A stretch of DNA of 64,000 nucleotides from Ornithinicoccus hortensis (GCF_006716185.1 NZ_VFOP01000001.1:3658001-3722000); one strand, 5' to 3'; shown: positions 24,701 to 34,184, counted from the stretch's first letter. The notes: generated from the letters alone by a model not told the origin. A program made the numbers and translations.

Positions 24701-25546
24701 TCAGGACAGACCCAGGTAGTCCAGCTGCGCCAGCACGCTGTTGCGGGCGGCCGGCCACACCGTGCGCGGCACATCGGCATACACCGTCTGCACGACCAGG
24801 TCCGCGAGATCCGGCTCCTCCCCCGTGCCCTCGGCACGCGGGGCCGGCGCGGCGCCCTCGGCCCGCAGCGCGGCCACCGCGTCGCCCACCTGCTGCAGCC
24901 GCTCCTGCCGGTGGTCCAGGTAGTAGCGCAGCCACTGCTCCGCCTCGGCGACGACCGGGCCGTGGCCCGGCGCGATGGTGCCCACCGACCCGTCGGACGC
25001 GAGCCCGTGCATCCGCCGGGTGCTCCCCAGGTAGGCCTCGATCGAACCGTCGGGATGGTTGACGACGGTCGTGCCGCGGCCCAGGACCATGTCGCCGGTG
25101 AACAGCACGCCCTCGGTCGGCAGCAGGAAGCTCACCGAATCGCGGGTGTGGCCGGGGGTCAGCAGGGCCCGGAGCCCGATCCCGTCCACCCCGACCTCCT
25201 CGCCGTCGGTGAACGGCTCGCCGCGACCGGCACCGCGCACCGGTGCCCCGGTGAGCTCGGCGAACCGCTCGGCCGAGCCGGTGTGGTCGTCGTGCCAGTG
25301 CGTCAGCAGGGCCAGCCCGACCCGTTGGCCGCGGGCCGTGACCCGGGCCAGGACGGACTCCAGGTGCCCCTCGTCCAGGGGGCCGGCGTCGATCACCACG
25401 GCCTCGGCCGAGCCGGGGTTGGACAGGATCCAGGTGTTGGTCCCGTCCAGGGTCATCGGCCCGGGGTTCGGGCAGACCTGGCACCAGACCCGGTCGCCCA
25501 GGGGGCCGCCGGTCCAGGGGGCGTCGCCGCCGGTGACGTCGATCAT
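24701..25546 (-). CDS. MBL-fold metallo-hydrolase (LACTB2/Rv3677c-like)
   Basis: 281 residues. Metal ligands are clear: THWHDDHTGS (HxHxDH), LLTPGHTRDS, FTGDMVLG and APGHGP. PNPGPMTLDGTNTWIL at the N-terminus is typical of the LACTB2/endoribonuclease-like subgroup, which may act on RNA or hydrolyse thioesters. The C-terminal helical part (about 215-281) corresponds to the winged-helix tail of this group. It converges on crp with about 20 bp between stops and heads a minus-strand gene set with the NUDIX, RidA and DUF4177 genes. Confidence 0.88.
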   Translation of the reverse strand: MIDVTGGDAPWTGGPLGDRVWCQVCPNPGPMTLDGTNTWILSNPGSAEAVVIDAGPLDEGHLESVLARVTARGQRVGLALLTHWHDDHTGSAERFAELTGAPVRGAGRGEPFTDGEEVGVDGIGLRALLTPGHTRDSVSFLLPTEGVLFTGDMVLGRGTTVVNHPDGSIEAYLGSTRRMHGLASDGSVGTIAPGHGPVVAEAEQWLRYYLDHRQERLQQVGDAVAALRAEGAAPAPRAEGTGEEPDLADLVVQTVYADVPRTVWPAARNSVLAQLDYLGLS

Positions 25547-25559
25547 GGCTGCTCCTCGG

Positions 25560-26450
25560 TCAGGTGGTGCGGGGTCGTATGCCGTGTCCCGCCGCGTCGA
25601 TCGGCGCCCGCATCCACATCTGGTCGCTGTGCTCGACGGGCCAGGGCATGACGGGCCAGAGCGGGACGGGGGTCGCCAGGAGCGCCTCCACAGAGGGGGC
25701 CGCCGTCAGGTGCTCGAGCATCTGCACGGTCGGTGGCAGCATCCGCTCCCTGCCGGCCGCGAAGTCGGCCAGCGCCTGCTGGGGCGTCACCCAGTCCGCC
25801 CGCACGGCCTCGCTGGTCCGGTCGTCGGCGCGCTGCCCCTCGGGCATCCGGGCGGCGAAGAACCGGGTGGTGTAGCGCCGCGGCTCCGCCTCGGGCGTGA
25901 TCCAGTGCGCCCGGGCCTGCAGCAGGTCGCTGCGCAGCACGAGCCGGCGCCGGATGAGCAGTTCCCCGAAGGACTGCTCCCGGGCCAGCAGCTCGTCCCG
26001 CTCGCGGTCCCAGGCCGGGTCGGTGAGGTCGGCCACGACCGAGTCCTGGTCGGGGCCGGCGAGCAGCACGCCGCACTCCTCGAAGACCTCGCGCGCGGCG
26101 GCGATGACCAGCTCCCGGGCGGCCACCTCGTCGGTATGCAGCGTGCTGGCCCACTCCTGCGCCGTCGGTCCCGCCCACGGGACCCCGGGGTCGGCGTCGC
26201 GGGCATCGACCCCGCCGCCGGGGAAGACCACGGCGCCCGGGGCGAACGGCATCGTGCTGGTGCGACGCAGCACGAAGACCTCCAGCGCCGCGGCGGTCTG
26301 GCCGGTGTCCCGCAGCAGCATCACCGTCGCCGACGGCTTGGGCACGACGGGCTCGCCCGAGGAGTCCTCCAGCCAGGCGCGGGCGTGGCCCACGAGGTTC
26401 TCCGGCATCAGGAAGTCGCGGTAGGGCGCGTCCGGCCCGTCGGTCGTCAT
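25560..26450 (-). CDS. NUDIX hydrolase, NUDT19-like
   Basis: 296 residues. The Nudix fold starts with VMLLRDTG and the box is split: PGGGVDARD is followed by a 35-residue insert before AAREVFEECGVLLAG, the extended arrangement of NUDT19-type CoA/acyl-CoA diphosphatases. The C-terminal third contains ADWVTPQQALADFAAG. The substrate is inferred only by family. Ends 13 bp before the MBL gene start, co-oriented with RidA and DUF4177, and probably part of the same operon. Confidence 0.85.
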   Translation of the reverse strand: MTTDGPDAPYRDFLMPENLVGHARAWLEDSSGEPVVPKPSATVMLLRDTGQTAAALEVFVLRRTSTMPFAPGAVVFPGGGVDARDADPGVPWAGPTAQEWASTLHTDEVAARELVIAAAREVFEECGVLLAGPDQDSVVADLTDPAWDRERDELLAREQSFGELLIRRRLVLRSDLLQARAHWITPEAEPRRYTTRFFAARMPEGQRADDRTSEAVRADWVTPQQALADFAAGRERMLPPTVQMLEHLTAAPSVEALLATPVPLWPVMPWPVEHSDQMWMRAPIDAAGHGIRPRTT

Positions 26451-26466
26451 GGTCGGCCGGGGTCGG

Positions 26467-26949
26467 TCAGGAACGGACGGAGACGGTGATCTCGACCTCG
26501 ACGGGGGTGTCCATCGGCAGGACCGCCACGCCGACCGCGGAGCGCGCGTGCGTCCCCGCCTCGCCGAACGCCTGCCCGAGCAGCTCGCTGGCGCCGTTGA
26601 TCACGCCCGGCTGCCCGGTGAACGACGGGTCGCTGGCGACGAAGCCGACGACCTTCACCACCCGGGTCACCCGGTCCAGGTCGCCCACGACCGACTTCAC
26701 CGCGGCGATCGCGTTGAGCGCGCACAGGCCGGCCAGCTGCTTGGCCTGGTCGGCCGGCACAAGGCCGGGGCCGTCGCCGACCTTGCCGGTGGCCGGCAGG
26801 TCACCGTCGACGAACGGGAGCTGTCCGGAGGAGAAGACGAGGTCGCCCTCCTGGATCGCCGGCACGTAGGCCGCGACGGGCGGGACCACCTCAGGGACGG
26901 AGAACCCCAGCTCGGCCAGCCGCTGCTCGACCGCGGATCCGCTGCTCAT
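26467..26949 (-). CDS. RidA family (YjgF/Rv3678c-like) protein
   Basis: 160 residues from the ATG at 26949, which overlaps the DUF4177 stop and has AGGGAGAAGGG upstream. RidA-type proteins hydrolyse reactive enamines/imines from PLP enzymes. The motif HARSAVGVAVLPMDTPVEVE has the conserved Arg and Glu of the active cleft; DLVFSSGQLP is the other signature. The length exceeds classical RidA (about 128), as in the actinobacterial Rv3678c subgroup, through an N-terminal extension. Confidence 0.88.
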   Translation of the reverse strand: MSSGSAVEQRLAELGFSVPEVVPPVAAYVPAIQEGDLVFSSGQLPFVDGDLPATGKVGDGPGLVPADQAKQLAGLCALNAIAAVKSVVGDLDRVTRVVKVVGFVASDPSFTGQPGVINGASELLGQAFGEAGTHARSAVGVAVLPMDTPVEVEITVSVRS

Positions 26950-27101
26950 CCCTTCTCCCTCTTCAGGTAGGCGACCAGGCTCGTCCCGTCGGGTCCGGGG
27001 ACCACCTGGACGAGCTCCCAGCCGTCCTCGCCCCACTGGTCGAGGATCTGCTTGGTCGCGTGGACGATCAGCGGCACCGTTGCGTACTCCCACTTAGGCA
27101 T
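26946..27101 (-). CDS. DUF4177 small protein
   Basis: 51 residues: MPKWEYATVPLIV, GEDGWELVQVV and a Lys/Arg-rich end. This is the DUF4177 pattern (W-E-Y at the start, W-E-L-V in the middle), known as a tiny conserved gene between the RidA and ArsA genes in actinobacteria (Rv3678A). Its stop overlaps the RidA start (ATGA), so the two are translationally coupled. No function is known. Confidence 0.85.
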   Translation of the reverse strand: MPKWEYATVPLIVHATKQILDQWGEDGWELVQVVPGPDGTSLVAYLKREKG

Positions 27102-27137
27102 GCGGGCACCATACGCCCCCGGTGTCCCGCGCGGGTC

Positions 27138-28418
27138 TTACCGGGTGGGTGACAGCGGCCCGAGGGCCTCCGGCCGCACGCCGGTCGTCATCTGCTCGAC
27201 CAGCAGTTTCGCGGTGGCCGGGCCCTGGCACATGCCCCACATGCCGTGGCCGCCGTGCACCCAGACGCCCGGCAACCGGGTGGCCCCGACGAGGGGCAAC
27301 CCGTCCACCGTGACCGGTCGGGAGCCGACCCACTCGTCCTGCCGCGAGTCCAGGTCGAGCCCGGTGAGCAACGGACGGGCGCTGGCCACGATCGAGGCGA
27401 TCCGCTGGGGGTCCAGCGGCTCGTCGGCGCCCCGGAACTCCATCGTCCCGCCGACCCGGACCCGTTCCGCCAGGGGCGTGCAGATGACCCGCTCGTGCGG
27501 GAAGTAGACCGGGGTCTGCACCTGCTCCTGGCCGTCCACGAGCGGCTGCGGCACGGAGAAGGAGTAGCCGCGGCCGGGGCGCAGCGTGGTGCGCACGCCG
27601 TACTGCCGGGCCAGCTGCGGCAACCAGGCGCCGGTGGCCAGGACGACGGCGTCCGCCAGGACGGGGGGTGCCCCGACGACGTCGACCGCGACCCCGCCAG
27701 GGCCGTGCCGCAGGCCGCGCACCTCCGCGCCCTCGCGCAGGTCGGCGCCCCTGGCGCGGACCGCCTCACCCAGCGCCGCGACATACCGCCCGGGGTCCAG
27801 GAAGCGCTGACCGTCGATCCGGATGGCCCGCCGCACGGACGGGGTGATGACGGGGGCCGCCTCCCGCATCGCCGCCAGGTCGATCTCGGCGTGCTCGATC
27901 TGCAGGCCCGCCTCGCGGATGTGCTCGAACTCGGTGAGCAGTCCGTCGGCGTGCTCGTGCTCCCGGAACGCGGCGATGAACGGCCCGGAGGTGCTGCGCG
28001 CCGACAACCCCGGGTCCGCCTCGATCTCGTCGTAGGCGTCCAGCGCCATCCGGTTGAGCGGGACCAGCGCGGCCATCGTGCGGCGCCACTGCGGCATGGT
28101 GCACCGGGCGGCGAACCGGAGCAGGAAGCTCCACAGGCCGGGGTCGGGGGTGATCGGGACGTGCAGGGGAGCGGCGGGGTCGAGGACCGCCTTGATCCCG
28201 TAGCGGAGCACGGAGGGCTCGGCCAGCGGGATCGCCATGCCCGGGGTCAGCCAGCCGGCGTTGCCCCACGAGGAGCCGGCGGCCACCGCCGATCGCTCCA
28301 GGACGGTGACGCGCACCCCCTGTTGCTGGAGGAACCAGGCCGTGGAGAGGCCGACGATGCCGGCTCCCACGACGACGACGTGTTCGGGCGGGGCGAAGTG
28401 ATCCGGCGACGGTGCCAT
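27138..28418 (-). CDS. DadA-like FAD-dependent D-amino-acid dehydrogenase/oxidase
   Basis: 426 residues from the ATG at 28418. The dinucleotide-binding start VVVVGAGIVGLSTAWFLQQQ and VTVLER define the DAO fold. WGNAGWLTPGMAIPLAEP is typical of DadA, which oxidises D-amino acids to keto acids and ammonia with electrons to the respiratory chain. The C-terminal FAD contact is VWVHGGHGMWGMCQGPATA. The substrate cannot be fixed; a glycine/sarcosine-type oxidase is the alternative. A RidA gene, which would clear the imine product, lies next door, a sensible pairing. Divergent from the hydrolase at 28492. Confidence 0.88.
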   Translation of the reverse strand: MAPSPDHFAPPEHVVVVGAGIVGLSTAWFLQQQGVRVTVLERSAVAAGSSWGNAGWLTPGMAIPLAEPSVLRYGIKAVLDPAAPLHVPITPDPGLWSFLLRFAARCTMPQWRRTMAALVPLNRMALDAYDEIEADPGLSARSTSGPFIAAFREHEHADGLLTEFEHIREAGLQIEHAEIDLAAMREAAPVITPSVRRAIRIDGQRFLDPGRYVAALGEAVRARGADLREGAEVRGLRHGPGGVAVDVVGAPPVLADAVVLATGAWLPQLARQYGVRTTLRPGRGYSFSVPQPLVDGQEQVQTPVYFPHERVICTPLAERVRVGGTMEFRGADEPLDPQRIASIVASARPLLTGLDLDSRQDEWVGSRPVTVDGLPLVGATRLPGVWVHGGHGMWGMCQGPATAKLLVEQMTTGVRPEALGPLSPTR

Positions 28419-28491
28419 GGGCTGACCGTACCAACGGCCGATCCGGCCCCGGGCTTGCCCCGGACCCGGCCAGGGCGTAGACACTGGGACT

Positions 28492-29265
28492 GTGGCCGAT
28501 GACCCCCGCGAGGTGCTGACCCGACCCGCCCCCGACCCGGACCGCTCCGTCGCGTTCGGCCCGGGTGCCCACGAGGTCTACGAGGTGTACGCGGCCGCCT
28601 CCGACCCCGGTGGCACGGCGGGCGACCCGGGACGCTGGCTGGTCCTCGTGCACGGGGGTTTCTGGCGCAGCGGGTACGACCGCACCCACCTGCGGCCGCT
28701 GGCGGCGGCGCTGGCCCGGGACGGTCACCAGGTGGCGCTGCTGGAGTACCGCGGGACCGGCGCCCAGGGCGGGGGCTGGCCCACCACCTTCGAGGACGTG
28801 CGCGCGGGGCTGGCGGCGCTGCATACCGGGCAGATGGTGCGCGAGATGCTGCTCGTGGGCCACTCCGCGGGTGGCCACCTCGCCGTCCTGCTGGCGCACC
28901 ACCACCCCCGGGGCGTGACCGGGGTGGTGTCCCTGGCCGGCTGCCTGGACCTGCGGATGACGGCCGAGCTGGGCCTCGGGGACCGGGCGGCGCAGGCCCT
29001 GCTCGGCGGGGAGCCGGACGACCTGCCGGACCGGTATGCCGAGGCGGACCCGGTCGCGCTCGGCGCGCCTCCCGTGCCGGTCCGGTTGGTCCACGGGGCG
29101 GACGACGACCGGGTGCCGGTCGGGGTCTCCCGGTCGTGGATGGACCGCGTCGGCCGACCCGGGACGGACCGGTTGGTGGAGCTGCCCGACTGCGAGCACT
29201 TCGGGCTGATCGACCCGCTCCGTCCGGCATACGCCGTGCTGACCGAGCAGGTCGCGGCGTGGTGA
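28492..29265 (+). CDS. Alpha/beta hydrolase, kynurenine-formamidase-like
   Basis: 257 residues from a GTG. Oxyanion-hole motif LVHGGFWRSGYD (HGGxW) is typical of kynurenine formamidase/esterase-like hydrolases. Nucleophile elbow GHSAGGH, acid VHGADDDRVP and the final His of CEHFGLIDP complete a Ser-Asp-His triad. No signal peptide. The gene ends in a GTGA overlap with the ArsA-family gene, so it is in the arsA operon. Substrate unknown. Confidence 0.87.
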   Translation: MADDPREVLTRPAPDPDRSVAFGPGAHEVYEVYAAASDPGGTAGDPGRWLVLVHGGFWRSGYDRTHLRPLAAALARDGHQVALLEYRGTGAQGGGWPTTFEDVRAGLAALHTGQMVREMLLVGHSAGGHLAVLLAHHHPRGVTGVVSLAGCLDLRMTAELGLGDRAAQALLGGEPDDLPDRYAEADPVALGAPPVPVRLVHGADDDRVPVGVSRSWMDRVGRPGTDRLVELPDCEHFGLIDPLRPAYAVLTEQVAAW

Positions 29266-30305
29266 GGGCGGACGACGCGGCGTCCTGGCACGGCGGGAGC
29301 GGGCGACCCCGGCTGCACGTGGTGACGGGCAAGGGCGGGACCGGCAAGACGACCGTCGCCGCGGCGCTGGCGCTGGCCCTGGCCGGGGCGGGACAGCGCG
29401 CGCTGCTCTGCGAGGTCGAGGAGCGGCAGGGGATCAGCCAGGTGCTGGACGTCGCGCCGCTCGGTGACCTGGAGCAGCCGGTCACCGCCGGGCTGGACGG
29501 CGGCGAGGTGATCGGCCTGTCGGCGCAGGCCGGCACCGCCCTGGTCGAGTACCTCCGGCTGTTCTACAAGCTCGGCCGGGCCGGGGACCTGCTGCGCAAG
29601 ATGGGCGCGATCGACTTCGCGACGACCATCGCCCCCGGCGTGCGGGACGTGCTGCTCGGCGGCAAGATCTACGAGGCCAGCCGGCGGACCCGCGGCGGCA
29701 GGCACACCCGTCCGGGCGCGGCGGGGTCCGCGGATCCGCACGAGTACGACGCGATCGTGCTGGACGCGCCGCCGACGGGCCGGGTCGGCCGGTTCCTCAA
29801 CGTCACCGAGCACCTGGCGGACCTGGCCCGGGTCGGGCCGATCCGGGCCCAGGCCGACAGCATCAGCGAGCTGCTGCACTCCCCCGCCACCGCCGTCCAC
29901 CTGGTGACCCTGTTGGAGCAGATGCCGGTCCAGGAGACCGCGGACGCCCTCACCGAGCTCACCGGGACCGGGCTGCACCCCGGAGCCGTCATCGTCAACC
30001 AGGTGCGGGCGACCGAGGCCGCCGCCCCGCTGGCGCTGCTGCGCGAGGACGGGCAGCCGGATCCCGAGGTGCTCACCGACCAGCTGGCCTCGGTCGGGAT
30101 CCGTCCGGGTCCGGCGACGGTGCGCGGGCTGCTGCAGACCGGCCGGGAGGCGCTGGACCGGTGGGAGCTGGAGCAGGCCCTGCACACCGAGGTCGAGGCG
30201 ATGGGGCGTCCGGTGCTGTCGCTGCCCCACCTGCCCGAGGGCATCGGTCCGGACGCGGTGCTGCGCCTGGCGTGGGCGCTGCGCGACCAGGGGGTGGCGC
30301 CGTGA
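29262..30305 (+). CDS. ArsA-family ATPase, first of a pair (Rv3679-like)
   Basis: 347 residues from the GTG at 29262. The P-loop LHVVTGKGGTGKTTVAAALA is at the N-terminus and the switch DAIVLDAPPTGRVGRFLN follows at about 165. This is the ArsA/GET3 superfamily of deviant Walker ATPases. No metal-binding Cys triplet typical of arsenite ATPases is visible, and no ars genes are near, so arsenic transport is unlikely. The M. tuberculosis pair (Rv3679/Rv3680) forms a heterodimer linked to envelope stress. Coupled to both neighbours by GTGA overlaps. Confidence 0.9.
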   Translation: MRADDAASWHGGSGRPRLHVVTGKGGTGKTTVAAALALALAGAGQRALLCEVEERQGISQVLDVAPLGDLEQPVTAGLDGGEVIGLSAQAGTALVEYLRLFYKLGRAGDLLRKMGAIDFATTIAPGVRDVLLGGKIYEASRRTRGGRHTRPGAAGSADPHEYDAIVLDAPPTGRVGRFLNVTEHLADLARVGPIRAQADSISELLHSPATAVHLVTLLEQMPVQETADALTELTGTGLHPGAVIVNQVRATEAAAPLALLREDGQPDPEVLTDQLASVGIRPGPATVRGLLQTGREALDRWELEQALHTEVEAMGRPVLSLPHLPEGIGPDAVLRLAWALRDQGVAP

Positions 30306-31540
30306 GCGGCACCACCGGGGCGCCCGGGCTCGACCTGGGCGCCGTGCTGGCCGATCCCGCGGTCCAGGTCGTGGTCTGTTGCGGCTCCGGCGGGGTCGGC
30401 AAGACCACGACGGCGGCGGCGCTGGCGCTGCGGGCGGCCGAGCACGGCAGGCGGGTGGTGGTGCTCACCATCGACCCGGCCCGGCGGCTGGCCCAGTCGC
30501 TGGGTCTGGTCGAGCTGGACAACACCCCCCGCCCGGTCGCCGGGGTGGACACCAGCGCGGGCGGCTCGCTGGACGCGATGATGCTCGACATGAAGCGCAC
30601 CTTCGACGAGGTGGTGCTCACCCACGCCTCGCCGGAGGCGGCCCAGGAGATCCTCGACAACCCGGTCTACCAGGCCGTCTCCTCATCCTTCGCCGGCACC
30701 CAGGAGTACATGGCGATGGAGCGGCTCGGGCAGCTGCGCGCCCAGGCGGAGGCCGAGGGCCGGTGGGACCTCATCGTCGTCGACACCCCGCCGTCGCGCT
30801 CCGCCCTCGACTTCCTGGACGCCCCGGCCCGGCTCGGCTCCTTCCTGGATGGCCGCTTCATCCGGCTGCTCACCGCCCCGGCACGGGTCGGTGGCCGGGC
30901 CTCGCTGAAGCTCTTCGGCACCGGGATGTCCGTGGTCAACGCCACGCTGGGCCGGCTGCTGGGCCGGGAGTTGCTGCGCGACGTGCAGACCTTCGTGCTG
31001 GCGATGGACACCGTCTTCGGGGGCTTCCGGGCCCGGGCCGACACCACCTATGCGCTGCTGCAGGACGACGCCACCCGGTTCGTCGTGGTCGCGACGCCGG
31101 AGCGGGACGCGCTGCGGGAGGCCGGCTACTTCGTGCAGCGGCTGGCCACCGACCGGATGCCGTTGGCCGGCCTGGTGCTGAACCGGGTCACCGTCGCCGC
31201 GGCGCCGCTGTCCTCGGCCCGCGCCACGGCCGCGGCGGAGGCGCTGGACGAGGCCGACCCGGCGGCCGAGGGAGGGCCCACCCACGACGCCGGCGAGGGA
31301 CCGGCGTGGGCTCCCCGGCATACGGCCGCCCTGTTGCGCACCCACGCGGACCGGGCCGAGGTGGCCGCCCGGCAACGGCAGCTGATCCAGGGCTTCACCG
31401 CCGGCCACCCCCGCCTGCCGGCCGTCCAGGTGCCGGCCGCGGCCGCGGACATCGCCGACCTGGACGGGCTCCGCCTGGTCGGCTCCGCCCTCGCCGGAGG
31501 GCCCGGGACGGACGGGTCGGCGCCGCTCGCACAGACCTGA
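30302..31540 (+). CDS. ArsA-family ATPase, second of a pair (Rv3680-like)
   Basis: 412 residues from the GTG at 30302. P-loop VVCCGSGGVGKTTTAAALAL, then VVVLTIDPARRLAQSLGL (the ArsA A-loop) and LIVVDTPPSRSALDFLDAP. A helical insert (about 110-150) includes RTFDEVVLTHA-like positions (KRTFDEVVLTHAS). The end lies 31 bp before the PBP start. In many actinobacteria a WhiB-family gene separates these two, but not here. The partner is the preceding gene; together they probably form one functional complex. Confidence 0.9.
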   Translation: MSGTTGAPGLDLGAVLADPAVQVVVCCGSGGVGKTTTAAALALRAAEHGRRVVVLTIDPARRLAQSLGLVELDNTPRPVAGVDTSAGGSLDAMMLDMKRTFDEVVLTHASPEAAQEILDNPVYQAVSSSFAGTQEYMAMERLGQLRAQAEAEGRWDLIVVDTPPSRSALDFLDAPARLGSFLDGRFIRLLTAPARVGGRASLKLFGTGMSVVNATLGRLLGRELLRDVQTFVLAMDTVFGGFRARADTTYALLQDDATRFVVVATPERDALREAGYFVQRLATDRMPLAGLVLNRVTVAAAPLSSARATAAAEALDEADPAAEGGPTHDAGEGPAWAPRHTAALLRTHADRAEVAARQRQLIQGFTAGHPRLPAVQVPAAAADIADLDGLRLVGSALAGGPGTDGSAPLAQT

Positions 31541-31571
31541 TTCCCAGGGTCCACCCGTTACGCTGGTATCC

Positions 31572-34154
31572 ATGCGTCTCGCCACAGCCCTCGCCAAGGT
31601 CACCTCCCTCCTGGGGGCGTTCGTGGCGATCGCCATCCTGATGGGTCTGATCGGCGCCGGTCTGCTGCTGCCCGTCGTGGGGGCGACCGGGACGGCCGCC
31701 CGGGAGGGCGTGGGCATGTTCGAGCAGCTGCCCGGCGACCTGGAGCGCCAGCCGCTGGCCCAGCGGTCCCGCATCCAGACTGCCGACGGCAAGCTGATCT
31801 CCAACCCCGCCCAGGAGAACCGGATCATCGTCGACCTCGACGACATCTCCGAGGAGATGCAGATGGCCCAGGTCGCCATCGAGGACGAGCGGTTCTACTC
31901 CCACGGCGGCCTGGACCCCCAGGGCCTGGCGCGGGCGCTGGCCTCCAACGCCACCTCCGACACCACCCAGGGTGGGTCCACGCTGACCCAGCAGTACGTC
32001 AAGCTGATGCAGCAGGAGGAGGCGCGGCGCAACGAGGACTCCGAGGCCCTGCAGCAGCTGGCCGCGCGCAGCGGCATGGAGGGCTACGTCCGCAAGCTGC
32101 GCGAGCTGAAGTACGCGGTGACCCTGGAGCAGCGCCTGTCCAAGGACGAGATCCTCGAGGGCTACCTGAACCTGGCGTTCTACGGTGACAACGCCTACGG
32201 CGTGGAGGCGGCCGCCCAGCACTACTTCGGGGTGAAGGCCAAGAACCTCAACCTGCCGCAGGCGGCGACCCTGGCCGGCGTGGTCCGGGCCCCCGGGGTT
32301 ACCGACCCGGTGCACAACCCCGAGGCGGCGGTGGCCCGGCGCAACGTCGTGCTCGACAAGATGTACGAGCAGGAGCTGATCTCGGAGAAGGCCTGGCGCG
32401 AGGCCCGCGAGTCCGAGCTGGAGTTGGAGGTCCACGAGACCCGCCGCTCCTGCATGAGCTCGGCCCACCCCTACTTCTGCGACTACGTCACCGAGTGGCT
32501 GCTGCAGAACGACGCGCTCGGGGCGACCCGCGAGGAGCGGGAGCAGCTGCTGACCACGGGGGGTCTCACCGTGACCACCACCCTGGACGACGAGCTGTCC
32601 AAGTTCGTGCGCAACACCACCAAGGACTTCACCCCCCGCGGCAACGACTACCGGCTCGCGTCCGCGGCGGCCATCGTCGAGCCCGGCACCGGCCACGTGC
32701 TGGCCATCGGGCAGAGCTCGCAGTACGACATCCAGGAGTCCAGCGACCGGATCTCCAAGACCTCGGTGAACTGGAGCGTCGACTACGCCTACGGCGGCAG
32801 CGAGGGCTTCCAGATCGGCTCGGTCGCCAAGGCCTACACGGTCGTCGAGGCCCTGGAGAAGGGCGTCCCGATGGAGAGCAACATCTCGGTCCGCCGCGCC
32901 GTCCAGGTCGACGCCAACGGCAACTGGAACAACCCGGAGGAGCCCGGCTCGCGCCCGGTGGGTACCACCCACCCGGCGGCGATCTTCACCCCCGACGACT
33001 TCCAGGAGGGCTGCACCCTGGGCCAGCCCGAGTGGGCCGTGCGCAACGCCGAGGACGCCAACCACGAGCGACAGATCAGCCTGCGCAAGGCGGTCGGCTG
33101 GTCGGTGAACACCGCCTTCGCGACGCTGGCCTCCCAGGTCGGCACCTGCGACATCCGCGACACGATGGCCGCGATGGGGCTCAACTCCGGTGACGGCGAC
33201 GAGTACGGCGCCGGCCAGGCCGGCGTGCCGCCCACCTTCGTGCTGGGCGCGGACAACGCCAGCCCGCTGACCGTGGCCAGCTCCCTGGCCACGATCGCCG
33301 CCGGTGGCCTCTACTGCCCGCCGATCCCGGTGCTCAAGATCGAGGACGCCAACGGCGACGAGATCCCGCTGGCGGACACCCAGTGCGAGCAGGTCATCGA
33401 CCCGGACGTCGCCGCCGGCACCGCGGCCCTGATGAGCGAGGTGATCGACCCCAACGGGTCCGGCTCGCTGGCCCAGCTGGCCGACGGCCGCGAGGCCGCG
33501 GGCAAGACCGGCACCGCCGACGAGAGCAAGCACACCTGGTTCGCCGGGTTCACCCCGAACATGTCGGCGGCGGTCTGGATCGGCTCCCCCTACGAGAAGT
33601 ACGACGGCGACCTGAAGGACCTGACGCTGGGCGACCACCGGGTCAACGGCTGGCTCTACGGCTCCAAGCTCGCGGCCCCGATGTGGAAGCAGCTGATGGA
33701 CCGCGCGCTGGACGGCGAGGAGATCGAGGAGTTCGACGAGCCCTCGCAGAAGATGCAGTACGGCGAGGACAAGCCGGTGCCCGACGTCACGGGGATGACC
33801 GTCGAGGAGGCCATCTACGAGCTCGGCAAGGAGGGCCTGGCCGCCCAGGAGGTCCGGGTCTCCTCCAGTGCTCCGGTCGGGACCGTCGTGGCCACCAGCC
33901 CGGGTGCGGGCAGCACCGTCAAGGCCGGCACGACCATCCGGCTCAGCGTGTCCGGTGGCTACACCCCGCCGCGCAGCAGCCCGCCCCCGAGCGCCCCACC
34001 GGCCGACGACCCGCCCGAGGACGACCCGCCGGAGGACGAGGACCCGCCGGAGGACGAGGATCCCCCGGAGGATGACGAGCCCAGGTTCGGTCCCGGGGCG
34101 ACGGACGAGTCCGCCGACACCGGGGTCGACGCCGCCGACGGCACCGAGGGCTGA
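31572..34154 (+). CDS. Class A penicillin-binding protein with PASTA domain (PonA2-like)
   Basis: 860 residues. A membrane anchor lies at 12-36. The glycosyltransferase domain (GT51) shows EDERFYSHGG (about 104-113) and QGGSTLTQQYVK. The transpeptidase has SVAK (about 417), SVN and AGKTGTAD (about 643). A single PASTA repeat (VPDVTGMTVEEAIYELGKEG) follows, as in mycobacterial PonA2, and the tail is a Pro/Asp/Glu repeat (DDPPEDDPPEDEDPPEDEDP) of unknown role, probably in the wall. It polymerises and crosslinks peptidoglycan. Follows the ArsA pair and precedes the metallophosphoesterase in the conserved order. Confidence 0.96.
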   Translation: MRLATALAKVTSLLGAFVAIAILMGLIGAGLLLPVVGATGTAAREGVGMFEQLPGDLERQPLAQRSRIQTADGKLISNPAQENRIIVDLDDISEEMQMAQVAIEDERFYSHGGLDPQGLARALASNATSDTTQGGSTLTQQYVKLMQQEEARRNEDSEALQQLAARSGMEGYVRKLRELKYAVTLEQRLSKDEILEGYLNLAFYGDNAYGVEAAAQHYFGVKAKNLNLPQAATLAGVVRAPGVTDPVHNPEAAVARRNVVLDKMYEQELISEKAWREARESELELEVHETRRSCMSSAHPYFCDYVTEWLLQNDALGATREEREQLLTTGGLTVTTTLDDELSKFVRNTTKDFTPRGNDYRLASAAAIVEPGTGHVLAIGQSSQYDIQESSDRISKTSVNWSVDYAYGGSEGFQIGSVAKAYTVVEALEKGVPMESNISVRRAVQVDANGNWNNPEEPGSRPVGTTHPAAIFTPDDFQEGCTLGQPEWAVRNAEDANHERQISLRKAVGWSVNTAFATLASQVGTCDIRDTMAAMGLNSGDGDEYGAGQAGVPPTFVLGADNASPLTVASSLATIAAGGLYCPPIPVLKIEDANGDEIPLADTQCEQVIDPDVAAGTAALMSEVIDPNGSGSLAQLADGREAAGKTGTADESKHTWFAGFTPNMSAAVWIGSPYEKYDGDLKDLTLGDHRVNGWLYGSKLAAPMWKQLMDRALDGEEIEEFDEPSQKMQYGEDKPVPDVTGMTVEEAIYELGKEGLAAQEVRVSSSAPVGTVVATSPGAGSTVKAGTTIRLSVSGGYTPPRSSPPPSAPPADDPPEDDPPEDEDPPEDEDPPEDDEPRFGPGATDESADTGVDAADGTEG

Positions 34155-34184
34155 CGCCTCCCGCGCCGCCGGTGCGACCCGGTC

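Noticed and set aside
24680-24706. Short GGGTCA repeats between crp and the MBL gene
   Set aside because: Only about three short units in a 21-bp convergent gap; no evidence of function.
29262-31540. Arsenite efflux (arsA) genes
   Set aside because: Superfamily match only. No arsenic-binding Cys set, no arsB/arsR nearby, and the context matches the Rv3679/Rv3680 pair.
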